64,000 nt of DNA from Rhizophagus irregularis (lineage: Eukaryota; Glomeromycota; Glomeromycetes; Glomerales; Glomeraceae): positions 2,257,001-2,321,000 of the forward strand of contig NC_089433.1 in the NCBI RefSeq assembly GCF_026210795.1, written 5' to 3'. Positions 43,958-58,200 of this stretch are shown here, piece by piece. The notes below the pieces were generated by a model. It worked only from the letters and a program-made list of their open reading frames with translations. It was not told where the DNA came from and searched no databases. The translations under genes and the position numbers were made by a program. Numbering within the stretch: position 1 is the stretch's first letter; every line of letters begins with the position of its first letter.

Positions 43958-44546
43958 ATAAATAATTTAAGGAAGGAGATTGATCTTCGATTTGATTATG
44001 TCTTTTCGCTGAATTTTATTTTATGTTAGCATAATTCATTAATTTGAGTCAAAATAATTATGCAATAATGTAAGTTATTTTGTCATGATTTTTTAAGAGC
44101 CTTTTCCTATAATTTTCAGTAATTATCTAACTTTATAAATTAATTTATAGAATTACCCATATAAGTATTTAAAGTATACACGTAATTTATGTTGTTGTGT
44201 TTAATGAAATTTAATTATAATTTTAAAATTATAATTAGAAATAAGTTAAATAAATTTTAAGATTTTTTAATCATAATAATGAATTCTATTTATCTGGTAT
44301 ATTTAAGTGATTAGGAAAATGTAATACAATTTTAGAATTTAAATATCTAAATAAAAGGACTTCATAATTAAACAATAAGATTAAAACAAATATTTTGTTT
44401 TAATTATAAAAGATAAACTAAGCTATTTATTCGGTTATTTAGGAGGTTATATAAGTATAATTATAAATATATTGTAAAATATTTCATGGGCAATAAAAAT
44501 TGCTCAACTATAAAAAAATACCATATAATCGCTTGAATATGGTTAT
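43958..44546. other. convergent 3' spacer
   Basis: AT-rich, between velvet and phosphatidylserine synthase stops. Nothing recognised. Confidence 0.6.
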
Positions 44547-45405
44547 TTAAATTTTTGGTATTTTTATAGTTTTACTAACCATGGTTATTCCCATTAATCC
44601 AAATAACAAAACAAAAGGATGAAAATCGAAATTTATAGGCAGTTTGATTATTCCACCGGGAAGATTATCCTCGATATATCCATTATTAGCAAGATAAGCA
44701 ACTAATGCCATTATGCACAGGGTCGTTGGTATTGGCGTACCTTCAAAATAATGAACTTTACCGGATTTATCCTTGGGAAGCGATGCTACAGTAGCGTTAT
44801 ATCGCGCCAGACGAGCAATTCCACAAGATATAAAAACTACCAAAACAATTGAATCCAAGAATGTGCGCATGCCAACTGCAAAGGCGCATACTGCCGGGGC
44901 AACACCGAATGATATCTAGGATGTTGCAAAATTAGTTACGATGATAGAACACTAAATTAAACATAAAATAAATTATACTTAATTTACCAAATCCGCTAAA
45001 GAATCTAACTCCTGTCCCAAAGTACTAGCAGTTCTTCTCCATCTTGCTACTTTTCCATCAAAAAGATCAAACATCATTCCCAATGGCATTAATAATAAGC
45101 TCATCCAAAGGAAATTTTTATCTTTCGTAATCATATACTGTATACTTAAAAAAATTGACGAAGAACCACATGCACCGTTTGCTAGTGTAATAATGTCTGC
45201 AAGATGAAAATTGCTAAATAAAAAATTAGAATTTTAAAAAGTCCAAAAATGACAGTTAGACCTTATAAAATTATACTTACCGCACTAAAGAAAAATGTTT
45301 ATCGTCATCAACGAATTGTTTTAATTCTTCGTTCATATTTTTTACATTACTTTTTGCAACTTCCTCAACTTTCTCTACTTTCTCTACTTTCGAGCGTTTA
45401 GACAT
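44547..45405 (-). CDS. CHO1: CDP-diacylglycerol-serine O-phosphatidyltransferase (phosphatidylserine synthase, Cho1-like)
   Basis: Three exons on the minus strand: 45405-45281, 45213-44988 and 44915-44547, closing as 239 residues. The CDP-alcohol phosphatidyltransferase motif is complete: FDGKVARWRRTASTLGQELD followed by SLADL, i.e. D-G-x2-A-R-x8-G-x3-D-x3-D with the catalytic Asp residues. HFSLVRNFHLADIITLANG before it and SFGVAPAVCAFAVG after it are hallmarks of fungal Cho1. A second conserved piece, YFEGTPIPTTLCIM, lies near residue 165. The enzyme makes phosphatidylserine from CDP-diacylglycerol and serine in the ER membrane. The N terminus is charged with a KVEKVEKVEE repeat. The length is a little short of yeast Cho1 (276), mostly at the N terminus. 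Confidence 0.93.
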
Positions 45406-45680
45406 TGTAATTATTTTTATTTTTTTTTTCACCCAGCCTGTGAACTTTATTTATATCATTTTATTACAGGAAATGATGCTATAATTTAATCATGATTCTG
45501 TCATAAATTTACAAAATGATCTGTTTGTATTTTTCCATATCTGTTATTATACTAACTATAGAACACTATTATAAAATTATACAGAAAAAAACATTTCTTA
45601 TATAGGATTTACTTTGAGAGTTAAAGAAATTTTTTATTTATTGCAACCATGAAATCACTTTTACTTTTTTTTACTTATCT

Positions 45681-48145
45681 AGATTGACTATTTTTGAACT
45701 GTAAGCCGGTTAAGATTTAATTACGAAAGTTAATAAAAATTACGAAAGTCAATAAAATTAAATCAATTCCCCCCAAAAATACAAACCGATATTGATCAAT
45801 ATTGTCCTTTGTTAAAATCACAAGTTCTCGTTTTGTCAAAGGCTTTTTGGTCAGAGGGCAGGTGTTCTTTTGAGCTTCGGAAGAAAGGCATCGAACCCAA
45901 TTATCATATCTATTAAGTGTAAAGTAAAGTAAAAATAAGGTTTTAAACAAACAAATTATATTTAAATAAAGTATAATACCCCATTACGTGTCCATATGGG
46001 GAAATTGCAGGTTTAACTACTGCTTCTAACGTTATTGGATCAATGAAACCGGGTAATGGATTGTCATCATCAACATCTTCCATTTCGATATCATGATTGC
46101 GTGGCCCTTTACTTGACGATGACTGAGACCTTGTTCTCTTTGTTGTATTCCATGATTTTAAAATATAGCTTCCTGAATCGTCGTAATCGAAATCCTCTTC
46201 TTCATCTTCATCATCAGAAGCAAAACCTCGCCTTTTTCCCGGTTTACGTTTCTTCTTGGCAGGTGTTGATTTACTGGTAGTTTGAGATGATGATCTCTTC
46301 CGAGAAGCACTACCATGCTTAGTATGTGTTCGGAAAGTTTTTTCGGTTTCACCAGTTTTTTTGTTCTTGGTGCTGAATAAGAAATGAGCTTTACCCTTTT
46401 CATCAAGCACGTAATTAGGATCTTTGACACGACCAGTTTCTATTAATAATCGATAAAAGTTTGAACACTAAAAAAGGAAAATTATAATTATACATGCATA
46501 CATTATACATATATAAATCATAATTCAATTTGGAATATCTTTAAACAAATAAATTAATTCATAATTTACCTGATAACCTACACGACCTGGAATTGCCATA
46601 GAAAATATCCCCCATTGGCCATCTGCTCCAATTTCTTTCAATCGTTTGAAAAATAGTTCCTCTTCTTCCTAAATTTCAAGGTTTAAATTTATTAATAGAA
46701 AATATATAACCTTTTTTTAAAAAAATGTACCGTACCTGTGTCCATTGTCCTTTTTTTTGCTCTTCGCCAGGAGCGTTGAATCGATAATAATAAGTGTTAG
46801 GTTTTGTATCAATTGCTTTATATGCTTTGATGCGAGCTTCTGACCAACCCTCAAATGCTTTTTCGAGATCTTTTGTATTATCTTGAACTTGCTTCAAAGC
46901 ATCGTCTAATGCAAGACGACCTTTCATACGATATTGTCTAAAGAATAGTTAGTTTATCCATATATAAAATGGATGCAGAAACTAAAAACCAAAGTACAAT
47001 GGTCTAAATATGTACTTTTTGGCAGTTTCTCCCGTCCATTTCTTCAGAGTTTCTTTCCGTTTCTTTAAGAGCTGTTCATATGCTTCTTTTTGTTCGTCAG
47101 TCATCAAATTTACTAGAAAACAGCGATAAAAGGATAGAAATAAAATGAGAGAAATGATGAATTGTAAGCATATATATGAGTAATTTTAAGATTAATCCGA
47201 AACGAAGACATACTATGATAAGAGCGCATGTTTCTTTCGGCTATTGTTTTACGAATTTCAATCAGATAACGTGGTTGTGTCATTCTTACAATAACTTCTT
47301 CCTGCAATTTTCAAAGATCATATCCTTATATTTTTGATAATAATATTCTAAAATATAAATTATGTCTATTTTATACCTCATCATTCTCACAATCTTTGAG
47401 CGCCTCTTCAATCTCTTCATCCGATACAAACTCAAACACAGCTCGAATTTTTTGTGACTTTCGTTCGCGTTCACGTCTCTCGAACTCTGCATACTACCAT
47501 ATGGTAGGGTTAACTTTTTTCTTTCTTTTTTTTTTCGATTGAAAACGGTTAAAAATAGGTTTACCTGGCGTTGTTGCAATGCTACACGTTTATCTATAAT
47601 ATCTTGTTCTGTTTCAGTGACATCTTGAGCAAACAAACTTTTTTTTCTGATTGTTTCGATTTCTTCACTATCAATTGATACATTAATTCAAAAGGATTCG
47701 GCCCAATTATCTCAATATTATATTAAAATTACCTCTCAGACATAAAAATCGGATCGATGTGATGATTTTCTTCCATTTGCTCGTTTTTCTCTTTTTCGTG
47801 CATATTATTTTTAAGTTTTTCCTAAATTACAACAATATATTTCATCAAATACTAAAGAAAATAATCGAGTTTTGATTAAAATAAATATATAACTTACCGA
47901 TAGGTCTGAGACAAATATTGATGTAGGAGGTTTTGCCTCTCTCCAACTGACAAAAGTCGACTTTGTCATGGCTTTGACGAAATCTTTAGTTGTTGACGAA
48001 AGTTAACAAGAACCAAATAAAAAGCCTTAAGTATAGCTTTAAAGACTTAATAATCTTTCTTACCTTCTGGAAAGAATTTCGTACGTTGTTTTTCTTCTTT
48101 ACAAGCCATAGAAGAGCTTCTTGTAGTATAGTGGCCACGAGCCAT
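45681..48145 (-). CDS. SANT/Myb-like protein with C-terminal U-box-like domain
   Basis: Multi-exon minus-strand gene with ATG at 48145-48143 and first exon ending at 48064. In order it shows: a basic start (ARGHYTTRSSSMACKEEK); SWREAKPPTSIFVSDL; a charged helical part with VSDEEIEEALKDCENDE; a SANT/Myb segment QWTQEEEELFFKRLKEIGAD followed by GQWGIFSMAIPGRVGYQCSN; a highly basic and then acidic stretch (PAKKKRKPGKRRGF, DDEDEEEDFDYDD); and a U-box-like end, PLPGFIDPITLEAVVKPAIS then YGHVMGYRYDNWVRCL and CPLTKKPLTKRELVILTKDN. The U-box resembles E2-binding RING relatives that lack zinc ligands. It is likely nuclear. The 3' end is ambiguous: read-through gives a stop at 45717, while a GTATTT donor near 45780 and a TTACAG acceptor near 45700 would give a stop near 45681. 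Confidence 0.72.
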
Positions 48146-48385
48146 TGAAGCTACTTTCTAAAGTTTTCATACTAATAATATTATATAAAAGCTAAGTAAT
48201 AATTACGACAACGTTGCTAATACTCACACTTAATGATTAACAAACTTATTTATTTTAGTGGCTTGTAAGAGTTACTGCTAGCTGCTCTAATTTTTGTACT
48301 CGCGTGGCTCGCGTTATTCTTTACTTCTATGTAGCAAGAAGTACTTTCGTATGTAGACGCGTAAAGTTTATTGCTTTGGAAATTG

Positions 48386-48393
48386 TCACGTGA
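48386..48393. promoter_or_regulatory. TCACGTGA palindrome upstream of the SANT gene
   Basis: Perfect palindrome about 241 bp upstream of the minus-strand start at 48145. Confidence 0.4.
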
Positions 48394-48903
48394 TAAAGAT
48401 AAACGTATTTCATGTGACTTGATATTTTTCTAAAGAGAAACATGATTGGTTTAATAATCAGCCACAAAACAAAAAAACTAATTGGTTGTTTAAGCATGTT
48501 ATGCGTGATACGCAAATTTCCGATAGAATAATATCATATAGTTTCTAAAGTAGTAATTTGAACTTATCACTTTCTTCTTTAATCATCAATCAATTCAGAA
48601 TAACGACGAACATGTTGATGAGGAGCACTTTTATAAACAATCTATATGTACTATATTATTGATTGAAGAATTATTAATAGAAGGATTTATTACAGAATTT
48701 TTGAAATGAGAAGTATTCTTTCATGTATTTATATACAAAATCATTTTAATAGACTAAGCGCTTAAACAATTATTGTGATCCACGAAATAAAATCGTAAAA
48801 TATTGAATAAAATGTGTTTCAGTCTTTAAATGGGATTGTTTTCTAATACTACACTGTTCTCAACGCAATTGACATAAATGGGGTCGTCTAAAGCCGTGTT
48901 CGA

Positions 48904-48911
48904 TCACGTGA
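48904..48911. promoter_or_regulatory. TCACGTGA palindrome upstream of Utp20
   Basis: Perfect palindrome about 388 bp upstream of the start at 49299. Confidence 0.4.
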
Positions 48912-49298
48912 CTTAATATTTTATAAATAAGTCATTTTTTTATGAACTAAGATTAATGTAAATATGTAAGTAATAGAATAAGTGTATTTTGACAAAAATG
49001 GATGACGAAAAATGAAAAAAGTCAAATAAGTCAAAAACGGTATTCAAAACCCCATGTCGTGCACTAAGTAAACTTGCACAGCAGGCTAAAATACACATAC
49101 CATATGTAACTTTAAAGTTTTATATGTTGGCGAAAAGTTTTATTTGTAAAAAATAAATTTAAAAGCACGTAATCGAACCGTCCCCCTGGGAAAGAAAATT
49201 TTGATAATTTTCCTTGTGGTACAATGCAGATCGGGTGATCGGCACATGGAAAACTGGTCAGAAAATTTTTTGCGATAATCTAATTTTTGTTATTCACT

Positions 49299-52200
49299 AT
49301 GAAAGACAACACAATATCTAAGGAACTTAATTCTGGAGATGGGAAAAATCGTTATAAAGTAATTTATTTTTCATTAATCAACCATTTATGTAAATATAAT
49401 CTAATTTATTAAAATTTATTACAGTATCAACCTTTTAACGTGCGCGTAAAAAGTATCAAAATTGATATATCCCGCCGTGATAAAAATACTCAAGAAGACT
49501 CAGAGGTAACTAAATGCTTGTCTCGTTCTTTACTAATTCAATTAACTAACAATTTTCATAAATAATGTTCGAAATATTAATTAATTGAACAAGGATCTTG
49601 GTTCATTTTTTCAAGAATCATTGGAATCATGGAAAGAATTTAATTTGACAAGACATTTTGCAATTTTTGTTCACGAGGTGTCAGAATATTGTCAATCATT
49701 ACCTCAATTGTTATATCATAAAGAAAAGATTGTTGAGATTCTGGAGAGAAATCTTAAAGTTGAAGATAGTTTGGCATTGGAACCTTTATTAGAGTTAGTA
49801 ACTAAAAATCTATTAAATTATAATGAACTATTCAAATAATAATCTATTTCTGTTATTGATTCTTAGTTTAGTAACAAAACTTGCTAGGGATCTTGAAATT
49901 GAATTTTACTCGTATTTTGAACGAATATTTGCATGCATCATTCCTTTAACAAAGCATCGAGACATTAAAACTTTGGAAGTATGTATGATATGTTTAATAG
50001 TATTAAGAACTATTCTTTGACTTATATTTTTTTCTTCTCTTTTCATATTTAGTGCACTTTCAATTGCATTGCTTATTTATTTAAATATCTAATAAAACAA
50101 ATTATTAATGATCTATGTCCAACATACCGGTAAAACATCCTATTATAACTATGCTATTTTCTTTAACCTATTTGTTAATCATTTATTTAATTTGTAACAA
50201 AGCCTTATAGCTCCATTGCTTGGCAAAGAGTACCAGAAACCTTATATTCAACGGTTTGCTGCCGAATCGTTTGCATTTCTTTTACGCAAAGCTCGAGGAA
50301 ATAACCTTACAGAGATCATTAATTACATTATCGCTTCAATTTACGAATCTCCGTCAGAAATTTATTGCAGAGGGTTGAGCATGTTATTTAGTGAGGCTGC
50401 TAAAGTATATATATATTTACTATGTTATTTATCTATTTTTAAGTATTAATTTTATATAAATGTCATTTGTATAACCAAAGGCTTCCGAAAACAAACTTCA
50501 TCCGAGGGGATCAATATTATTAAAAGAATTATTATACACCTCGTATTCAAAATGTGAGAAAATCAATGAAATTGGTATGATATGTTCCGACTCAATTATT
50601 ATATAATAATCAAAATATGCATACTTTATTAATTGGTAATTGTTTCTTAAAAATATAATAGAAACATCTCCGTGTTATCATATTCTTAAAGAAACCACAA
50701 TTGCACTTCTTCATTATATCAAATGCGAGAATTTTGGTCTAATATTGGATTTGTATTTGCGGGAAATTGAAAACGAGATTCGTGATAATTTGAGTAAACT
50801 CGATCTAAATGAAAGTGATTCAATATCAGAGACTTCCGTATTAAAAATTGGATTGAATTTATCTTTGATTTATATATGTTTGGCTGTTCGGAAAGGAGAT
50901 CGAATTAATGGTAAGAATATGAAAATTAAATAAGATTTAATTTATCGCAAATTAATTTATATATTATTCGTACTAGATTTCAAACGTATTTTCAAGGTTG
51001 CGCAAATTATAGCTCCATATATATTTGTACCAGAATTATCTTTTCTTCGACAGTATTTTTTCAAAATGTGTGCTCCTTTGATCACATTGGCCAATCTAGA
51101 TGATATTCTTGTTGGCGGAAAAGTCATCTTGGATAAAATATTCGAGTATAATGTATGTCAAAGTTGAGATTACATTTATTTGTGTTTTATTGAAATCTAA
51201 TATTTTAATAATCTACAGGATGTTGACCTTGTATTATCATTCTCATTAAATCTATCAAATTTAAACTGGGAAGATTTTACTAAAATTATGCTTCCATACA
51301 TTATAAGGTAATCATTTAATGATTTGCCTGCTTTTAGTTTATATCTTTTATTTATGTCGCTTCCTTTTAGGTTTTCTACAACGCACTGGGAAATAAATAG
51401 TACGAAATTGATCCTCTTTTGCGCCAATTTATTTTCAACGAATACTATCTCAATCTCTTCTGGGACTATTTCTTCATTTGTTACGAAAGATGGATTAATA
51501 AAATTTCCTAATATACAAAGGAAATCTGAAGAATCGAAATCTATAACGCATCTGAGCATTATAGATGGATTAATAGATATATTTAAGCAGGACCGCGATT
51601 GGTTTTCAGATGCACAAAAATTAAGTTGGATTTACTTAAATGAGGTAATTTTTTTTAGTCGAATAGTATATATGATAACCTTTATTAATTTTTAATATAA
51701 TATTCAAATTTTTTTAGGAGTTCAGTTTTAATTCAGGGATAACTTTAGTTTCAGCTGCTCTTACTGTTATACCTCACTTGTTGACACAAACTGATTCAGT
51801 TATTGTTTCATTATCTTCATTAATAAAATCATTGTCACACTGTTTACAGTCATCTAAAATTCAAATTTCACCGCTTACAAGGAGACCGTTTATTGATGGA
51901 TCACCGCTTTTCTTGATACAAAATTTATTGGGCCAAGCAATTGAAACAATAACAATATTTGTGCGAACAAATTGTGGAAATGACGAAAATGGATTTATGT
52001 TCGAATTATGGAGTTTGATTGTTGATGAGATCTTGATTCAATATGGAACAAACGAAATGATTTTGAGAGGAATTGCAGGATATATGGAACATATGAAATC
52101 ATGGTATAACTTTACTATAATTATAAAGTTTTTTTATATTTCAATATCTTGACTTTTCTTATTTCATTGTAGCTATAAACGTGGTGATCTATTTAGTACA

Positions 52201-55200
52201 AACAATCTTAAAAAAATTTATCCTTATCTAAAGTCAAATTTTAGTTCATTTAAACACCGTCGTCGATTGTATTCATTTATGATTCTTAAACTTTTTGATC
52301 AATTTTATCTCCGATCTGAGGAGAAATTTAATGATAAAGAACCTTGCGAGATTTTTGCAATAGCTTTAAAAGTTGAGGAAATAAGTACAACAATATCAAC
52401 ATATCGTGAAAAAGCGATGCATCTACGGAAATTGAATGCTTTAATATCTTCAAAACGTGTACCCGAATTTTATTCTGAAGTTGTACCACTGTACTGTTTT
52501 GGTAAGTATTTATTAATTAATTTAATTTTATATTAATTAATCAAATATTTTAATTTTGAACCATTTCTGTCCTAGGTTTATTGACTATAAATTTTAGTGC
52601 TATATGGACGGATGCGATAAATGCCCTAGTAAATTTTTCACAAGTTGATTCTCATACATTTTGGAATTTGATTTATAACGAACTTTCGCGATTTGAGGAA
52701 GAATCGAAATTAGCAGAAAATGGATTCTCGAAATATACTCTTGAAGCGTATTTTGACAAATTAGATAAAACGTTGATTTCTTCAAAGATTAATGATAAAT
52801 CTTTCGAATGTCCCTACTTAAATAAATTTAATAAAGTAGCTAACGAGTCATTCAAGTTCTTTGAAAATAATGGTCAACCCAGTTTATTAATGCATTACAT
52901 TTTGGTGAATGAGAGCATTATTTTTTTAAAAATTTTGATTCAACATTCTTTGTTATTAATTTGGAAAGTGATTAATTTTTTTTTTTGATAGACGTGCGAT
53001 CCCCAAAACGAAAGGCTAGATTATTGGAATTATCATGGACTTCTTATAAAGACTCTTATTGAAGTACCACATATTGCCGAACAGCATTCTAAACAATTTG
53101 TTCCCTTCTTCCTTAATTCTGAATATGATGAGGAATTATCGAATAAAATGGATATCGATGAACAAATTCTAGAGGAAAAGCTGCAAGTATTAGGAAGTAA
53201 ATCCGAGAACGTTATAGAAGAAGTAAAAGAGGAAAGAATAATTATTCTTGAACCGTCTTCCAAGATAATAAAAACCAAAATGTCGCTTTTCTTAAAACTT
53301 TTTTCTAAATTTAAAAATCCTCGATCAGTTTATAAGTCAACTGAATTGCAAAATATTTACCTAGACTTGTTGACTATTGGAGATACCAAAACTCAAGCTC
53401 TTGCCTTGGAATGTCTTTTTACTTGGAAATATAAGGGGGTTACTCCTTATGAAGACAATCTCCGTAATTTTGTTAATGAGGTTAAATTTCGGGATGAGTT
53501 ATCAACCTTTTCTTTAAATAAGGAAAATGGTTCCATAGAATTCTCACATAGAGCTGAATTAATGCCTATTGTTATTCGACTTTTATATGGTCGAATGATA
53601 TCAAGAAAAGGTAAATCATCATCAAGTTCTGGAATGGGAACTCGTAGAGTTGCAGTATTGGCTGCTTTAGTAAATTGTTTAGAATCCGAATTAAAACTTT
53701 TGGTGGATTTACTACTTGGCCCTTTTACCATCATTCGTAACTTACCAGGCGTAGTTGATAATGAGTTTCAGTTCGAACCAGATTTAGAAGTATGCAAGTT
53801 TGTGACATACCGAAAACAACTTGGATATTTGAACTTTTTAGAAGATATGCTAAAACAATTAGGATTTTATCTATTGCCATTCATTCCTGATATGTTTAAA
53901 GTTGTTTTGTATATTGTTCATGATACTCAAAGAAAATTGATATCACAAGATCAGCGTCAAAACATTTCATCAGATGATAATGATAGGGAGAACGATAACG
54001 TTGAAATGAAAATCGAGGAAAATAAAGAAAATAGTCAGAAATTAAAAGTTATCAGACAATTAGGGCTGAAAAGAATAGTTGGATTTTTCAAAATTCGTAC
54101 AAGTTTTGACTATCAACCTTATATTAATTCTATGTTCAAATCCTTCTTGTCAATTAAAGTTCCCAAATTGGATATTGAAAGTACGCAAGCACCTTCAGCA
54201 ATAATGGAATTATTTGCTGTATGGGCCTTGCGTAAAGAGTACGTGCTATTCTTGGTCAATTACAATAAGGATGTTTTGCCTAAAATTTTTGCGTGTTTGT
54301 CTGCGAAAAAAGTTTGTGAGCACGTAATTTCAAAAGTTTTGGATATCGCTGATAGTATCTTAAAATTATGTGGAAATGAAATGGATATTGATGATGAAAT
54401 CCAAAAGGATGAAAACTCTTTAAAAAATCGAGTCCTAAGACCATATGTTTCATCATTACTAGATAATCTTGAATATGTGTTGTTGCAATCTAGCGAATCT
54501 ACTTCTTTTGGAAAAGATTACTTTTCTAAACGTGAAATTGCAATATTATCTCAGATTGCAGGTTTTATTGAAAATGGTGATCAAGCAAAAAAATTGGTTG
54601 ATTTACTTCTTCCATACCTTCGAAAGCGTTCACAAGTTGTTTCGGAAAAGACCAAAGCGGATATCTTACATATTGTTGCAAATTTCTTACATGTTATTCC
54701 AGGATTTCAACTTCGCAACGAATTGTTTTATAAATATTACAACTATATATCGTATGAATTTTCAACACTTCATTCCAGGGATTGTCGTTTATTTTTGGCA
54801 AAAATATATACTGAATTTTCCAAATATGATGAATCTTTGAAAGAAGTTGCTTCTATAATTGAAGATCTTAATGCGTTTTCAACAAAAAGGTTGGATGAAC
54901 CGGATTTTGATAGACGGTTAGATGCATTTAACCGAATTAATCAAAACTTGTATAAGAAATTTGACGCAGTACAATGGCTGCCAATATTATTTAATTGCTT
55001 ATTCTTTATTCAAGATCCGGAAGAGCTTTCAATCCGAAATAATTCGTCTTTTTGTATTATGAGATTTATTGATCGTGTAAAGGAAAATACTCAAATTCAA
55101 GAGGATTATCAAAACCTTTTGATTAAAGTCATTATCCCAGCAATCAAAAGAGGAATGAGAATGTCTTTAGAAATGGTACGGATAGAATTTCTTACAATTT

Positions 55201-58200
55201 TATCATATGCAATGAAGAAATGTCCGACAATAGCTCAATTTTCTGATATGGTCTGTTTGTTATTTGATGATGATGAGGCTAATTTTTTCAATAACATTCA
55301 TCACATTCAAATTCATCGTCGTATCCGTGCACTTAAAAGATTCTCTAATGAGTGTGCAAATGGGAAAATAAAGAGTAACAATTTAGCACAGATATTTATG
55401 CCACTTATTGGTCATTTTATTTTCGAGGCAGATAGAGTGGCCGACCATTTATTAATTAATGAGACTATTTCAACCATTGGGATTATTGCGGGCCAACTTC
55501 CCTGGGGTCAATACTATACTCTTTTAAAACAATACATGAAGTTGATTCCTAAGAAACCTATGATAGAAAAGGTCTTGGTTCGAACTGTTATCTCTATATT
55601 GGACAATTTTCATTTTGACGTTTCAGAAGCCCAAATCTCCGAGACTCAAATAATAAGTTCGCAAGAACCTGCTATTCCAAATGAGCAATTAACAAAGGTA
55701 ATAGAGCGGAATGATTTGTGCAATGAGGAATCCGATAAAAACATAGTTGTTGATGATGAGGTTGATGAAAACATGAATATGTTAGTAGAAGAATCTGAGG
55801 AATCACACCTATCTAAAGGTGAACAGTTTAGCGATGAGGCAAAAATAAAATCTTTAGCAAATCGTATTCATGATAAAGTTGTTAATAATTTAATTCCTGA
55901 TCTTAAGCAATACCTAACTCAACATGATAATGAAAGTGTCATTATTCGTGTTCCAATCGCATTGGCAATTACCAAGCTTTTAAAAGCTTTGCCTGAGAAG
56001 TCACTTCGACTTAATTTACCTGGATTGCTTACTACTGTTTGTCAAATTTTAAGAAGTCGTCAGCAAGATGCTCGTGACACTACTAGAGATACTCTTAGTA
56101 AAATTTCAACTTTTCTTGGACCTTTATACTTTTCTTTTATAGTAAAGGAACTACGAGGTGCACTCACACGAGGATATCAGTTACATATTCTTGGATTTAC
56201 AGTGCATACTCTTTTGGCCAATTTGGTACCAAATTTACAAGTTGGTGATCTCGATTATTGCCTTCAACATATAACTAAAATTATCGTAAATGATATATTT
56301 GGTAATGTTGGAGAAGAAAAAGATGCGGAGGAGATTACTGGAAAAATCAAGGAAATGAAATCCACTAAAAGTTTTGGAACGTTCGAACTTCTTGCCAAAA
56401 TTATTGAATTTAAGAACATTGGTATCTTGCTTGTACCACTTAAAGAGATTATGCGTGAAACACAAAATCCACAAGTCTTACGCAAGATTGATGAAATATT
56501 ACGGAAAATATCAGTTGGTTTGAATTCCAATCCACAATTCGACATCAAAGAAATGGTAACTTTTTGTCAAGGACTTATTTTACAAAATCTCAACATGTTA
56601 AAGTCGGAAAAAAAACTTAAGCCTAATAAAAGTGATATGGAGGCGAACTTTACAATTCAGCTCAAGCGAGATATTTCAGAGCCCGTGGATTATTATGACG
56701 CAAACTCTTATCGATTTGTGGAATTTGGTTTAACAATACTTTTGGCAGCATTAAAACGTGATAAATTTGATACCAAATCCGAGGAACAACTTAAATTATT
56801 GGAACCGTTTGTTAATACAATTGGAAATGCGTTATATTCAAAACATTTAAATATCAATATACTTTCGTTAAAGATTATGTGCATAATTTGCAAACTTAAA
56901 CTAAAATCTTTAGACAATGCTTTACCTGTAATTGTAAAGCAGACTTTTTCATTAATAAGGACTTCAAATACCACTAATTCTGAATTGGTCCAAGCGTGTT
57001 TCAAATTACTTACCGTTATAATTCGCGATTGTAAGCATGTTGATTTCAAGGAAAGTCAATTAACTTTACTCATTAATCTTATCCGTCCTGATCTTGAGGA
57101 ACCTCAACGTCAAGGAACGACATTCTCATTGATACGTGCTATCGTATCGCGTAAATTTGTAGTTCCTGAAATGTACGATTTAATGCAAACTGTTGCCGAA
57201 ATAATGGTTACTAGTCAAACAGATTTAACGCGTGATTTATCGAGACAACTTCTACTTCAGTTTTTATTGGATTATCCTCAAGGACGCGGTCGATTGAAGA
57301 ATCAATTGAATTTTTTGATCAAAAATATGAATTATATATTCGAAAGTGGACGACAATCAGTAATGGAAATGTTGAATTTAATGTTTGCCAAATTTAATGA
57401 TGATATTTTAATGGAATATGCAGAAATGTTTTTCTTATCATTAGTAATGTCATTAGTGAATGACGATTCAAATAAATGTAGAGAAATGGCTGGAGTATTA
57501 ATTAAAATTCTTTTGAATAGAATGGATGAAGTAAGACTTAGAAATGTATATGTCTTATTAAATAAGTGGTTTGAACAAAATGATAAAAGGAATTTACAGA
57601 GAATGGCAGTACAAGTCTATGGTCTTGTAATTGAAGTCTTTGGTGATAAATTTAAAAAACATATACCTGAATTATTGGATATCTTGGAGAAAGCTTTAAA
57701 TATAAGTCAACAAGTTTCAGAACAATTAAACCAACATGCTAATGAAGATGATCTTATAACAACAATAGATAGTGTTGATTGGGAAATCGGATATTATACT
57801 CTTAACACTTTCATAAAATTAGTTAAAAATTTCCCTTCAGTTCTTTATTCGGATAAATCAAAGAACATTTGGGTATTAATAGATCATCATTTACTTTTCC
57901 CTCATAGCTGGATAAGACTTTCAACATGCAGATTGTTAGGGTTGTATTTTTCAAATATTAATCCCGAGACTAAGATTATTAGTGTAATCAATGAACGTAA
58001 TGAATATTTATCAAAATCGGTGTTGAAAAAACTAGCAAATAAATTTTGTATTCAATTAAAGAGCGAACATTTAGGATCAGAACTTGCAACACAGATTGTA
58101 AAGAATTTATTTTTTATAGGAAAAAATCTTTACTATTTAACTTCTGATGAAGAGAATACATTAGAAGATGATGTCGAAGATGAGAATAATGATCAAGACA

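Larger units (their letters stand above)
48146..49298. other. 1.15-kb divergent upstream region (SANT protein / Utp20)
   Basis: No gene recognised. Carries two TCACGTGA palindromes, one nearer each start. Confidence 0.5.

Noticed and set aside
53447-53734. Antisense frames over the large Utp20 exon (53447-53734, 56235-56548, 56708-57049)
   Set aside because: Shadows of a strongly supported coding exon.
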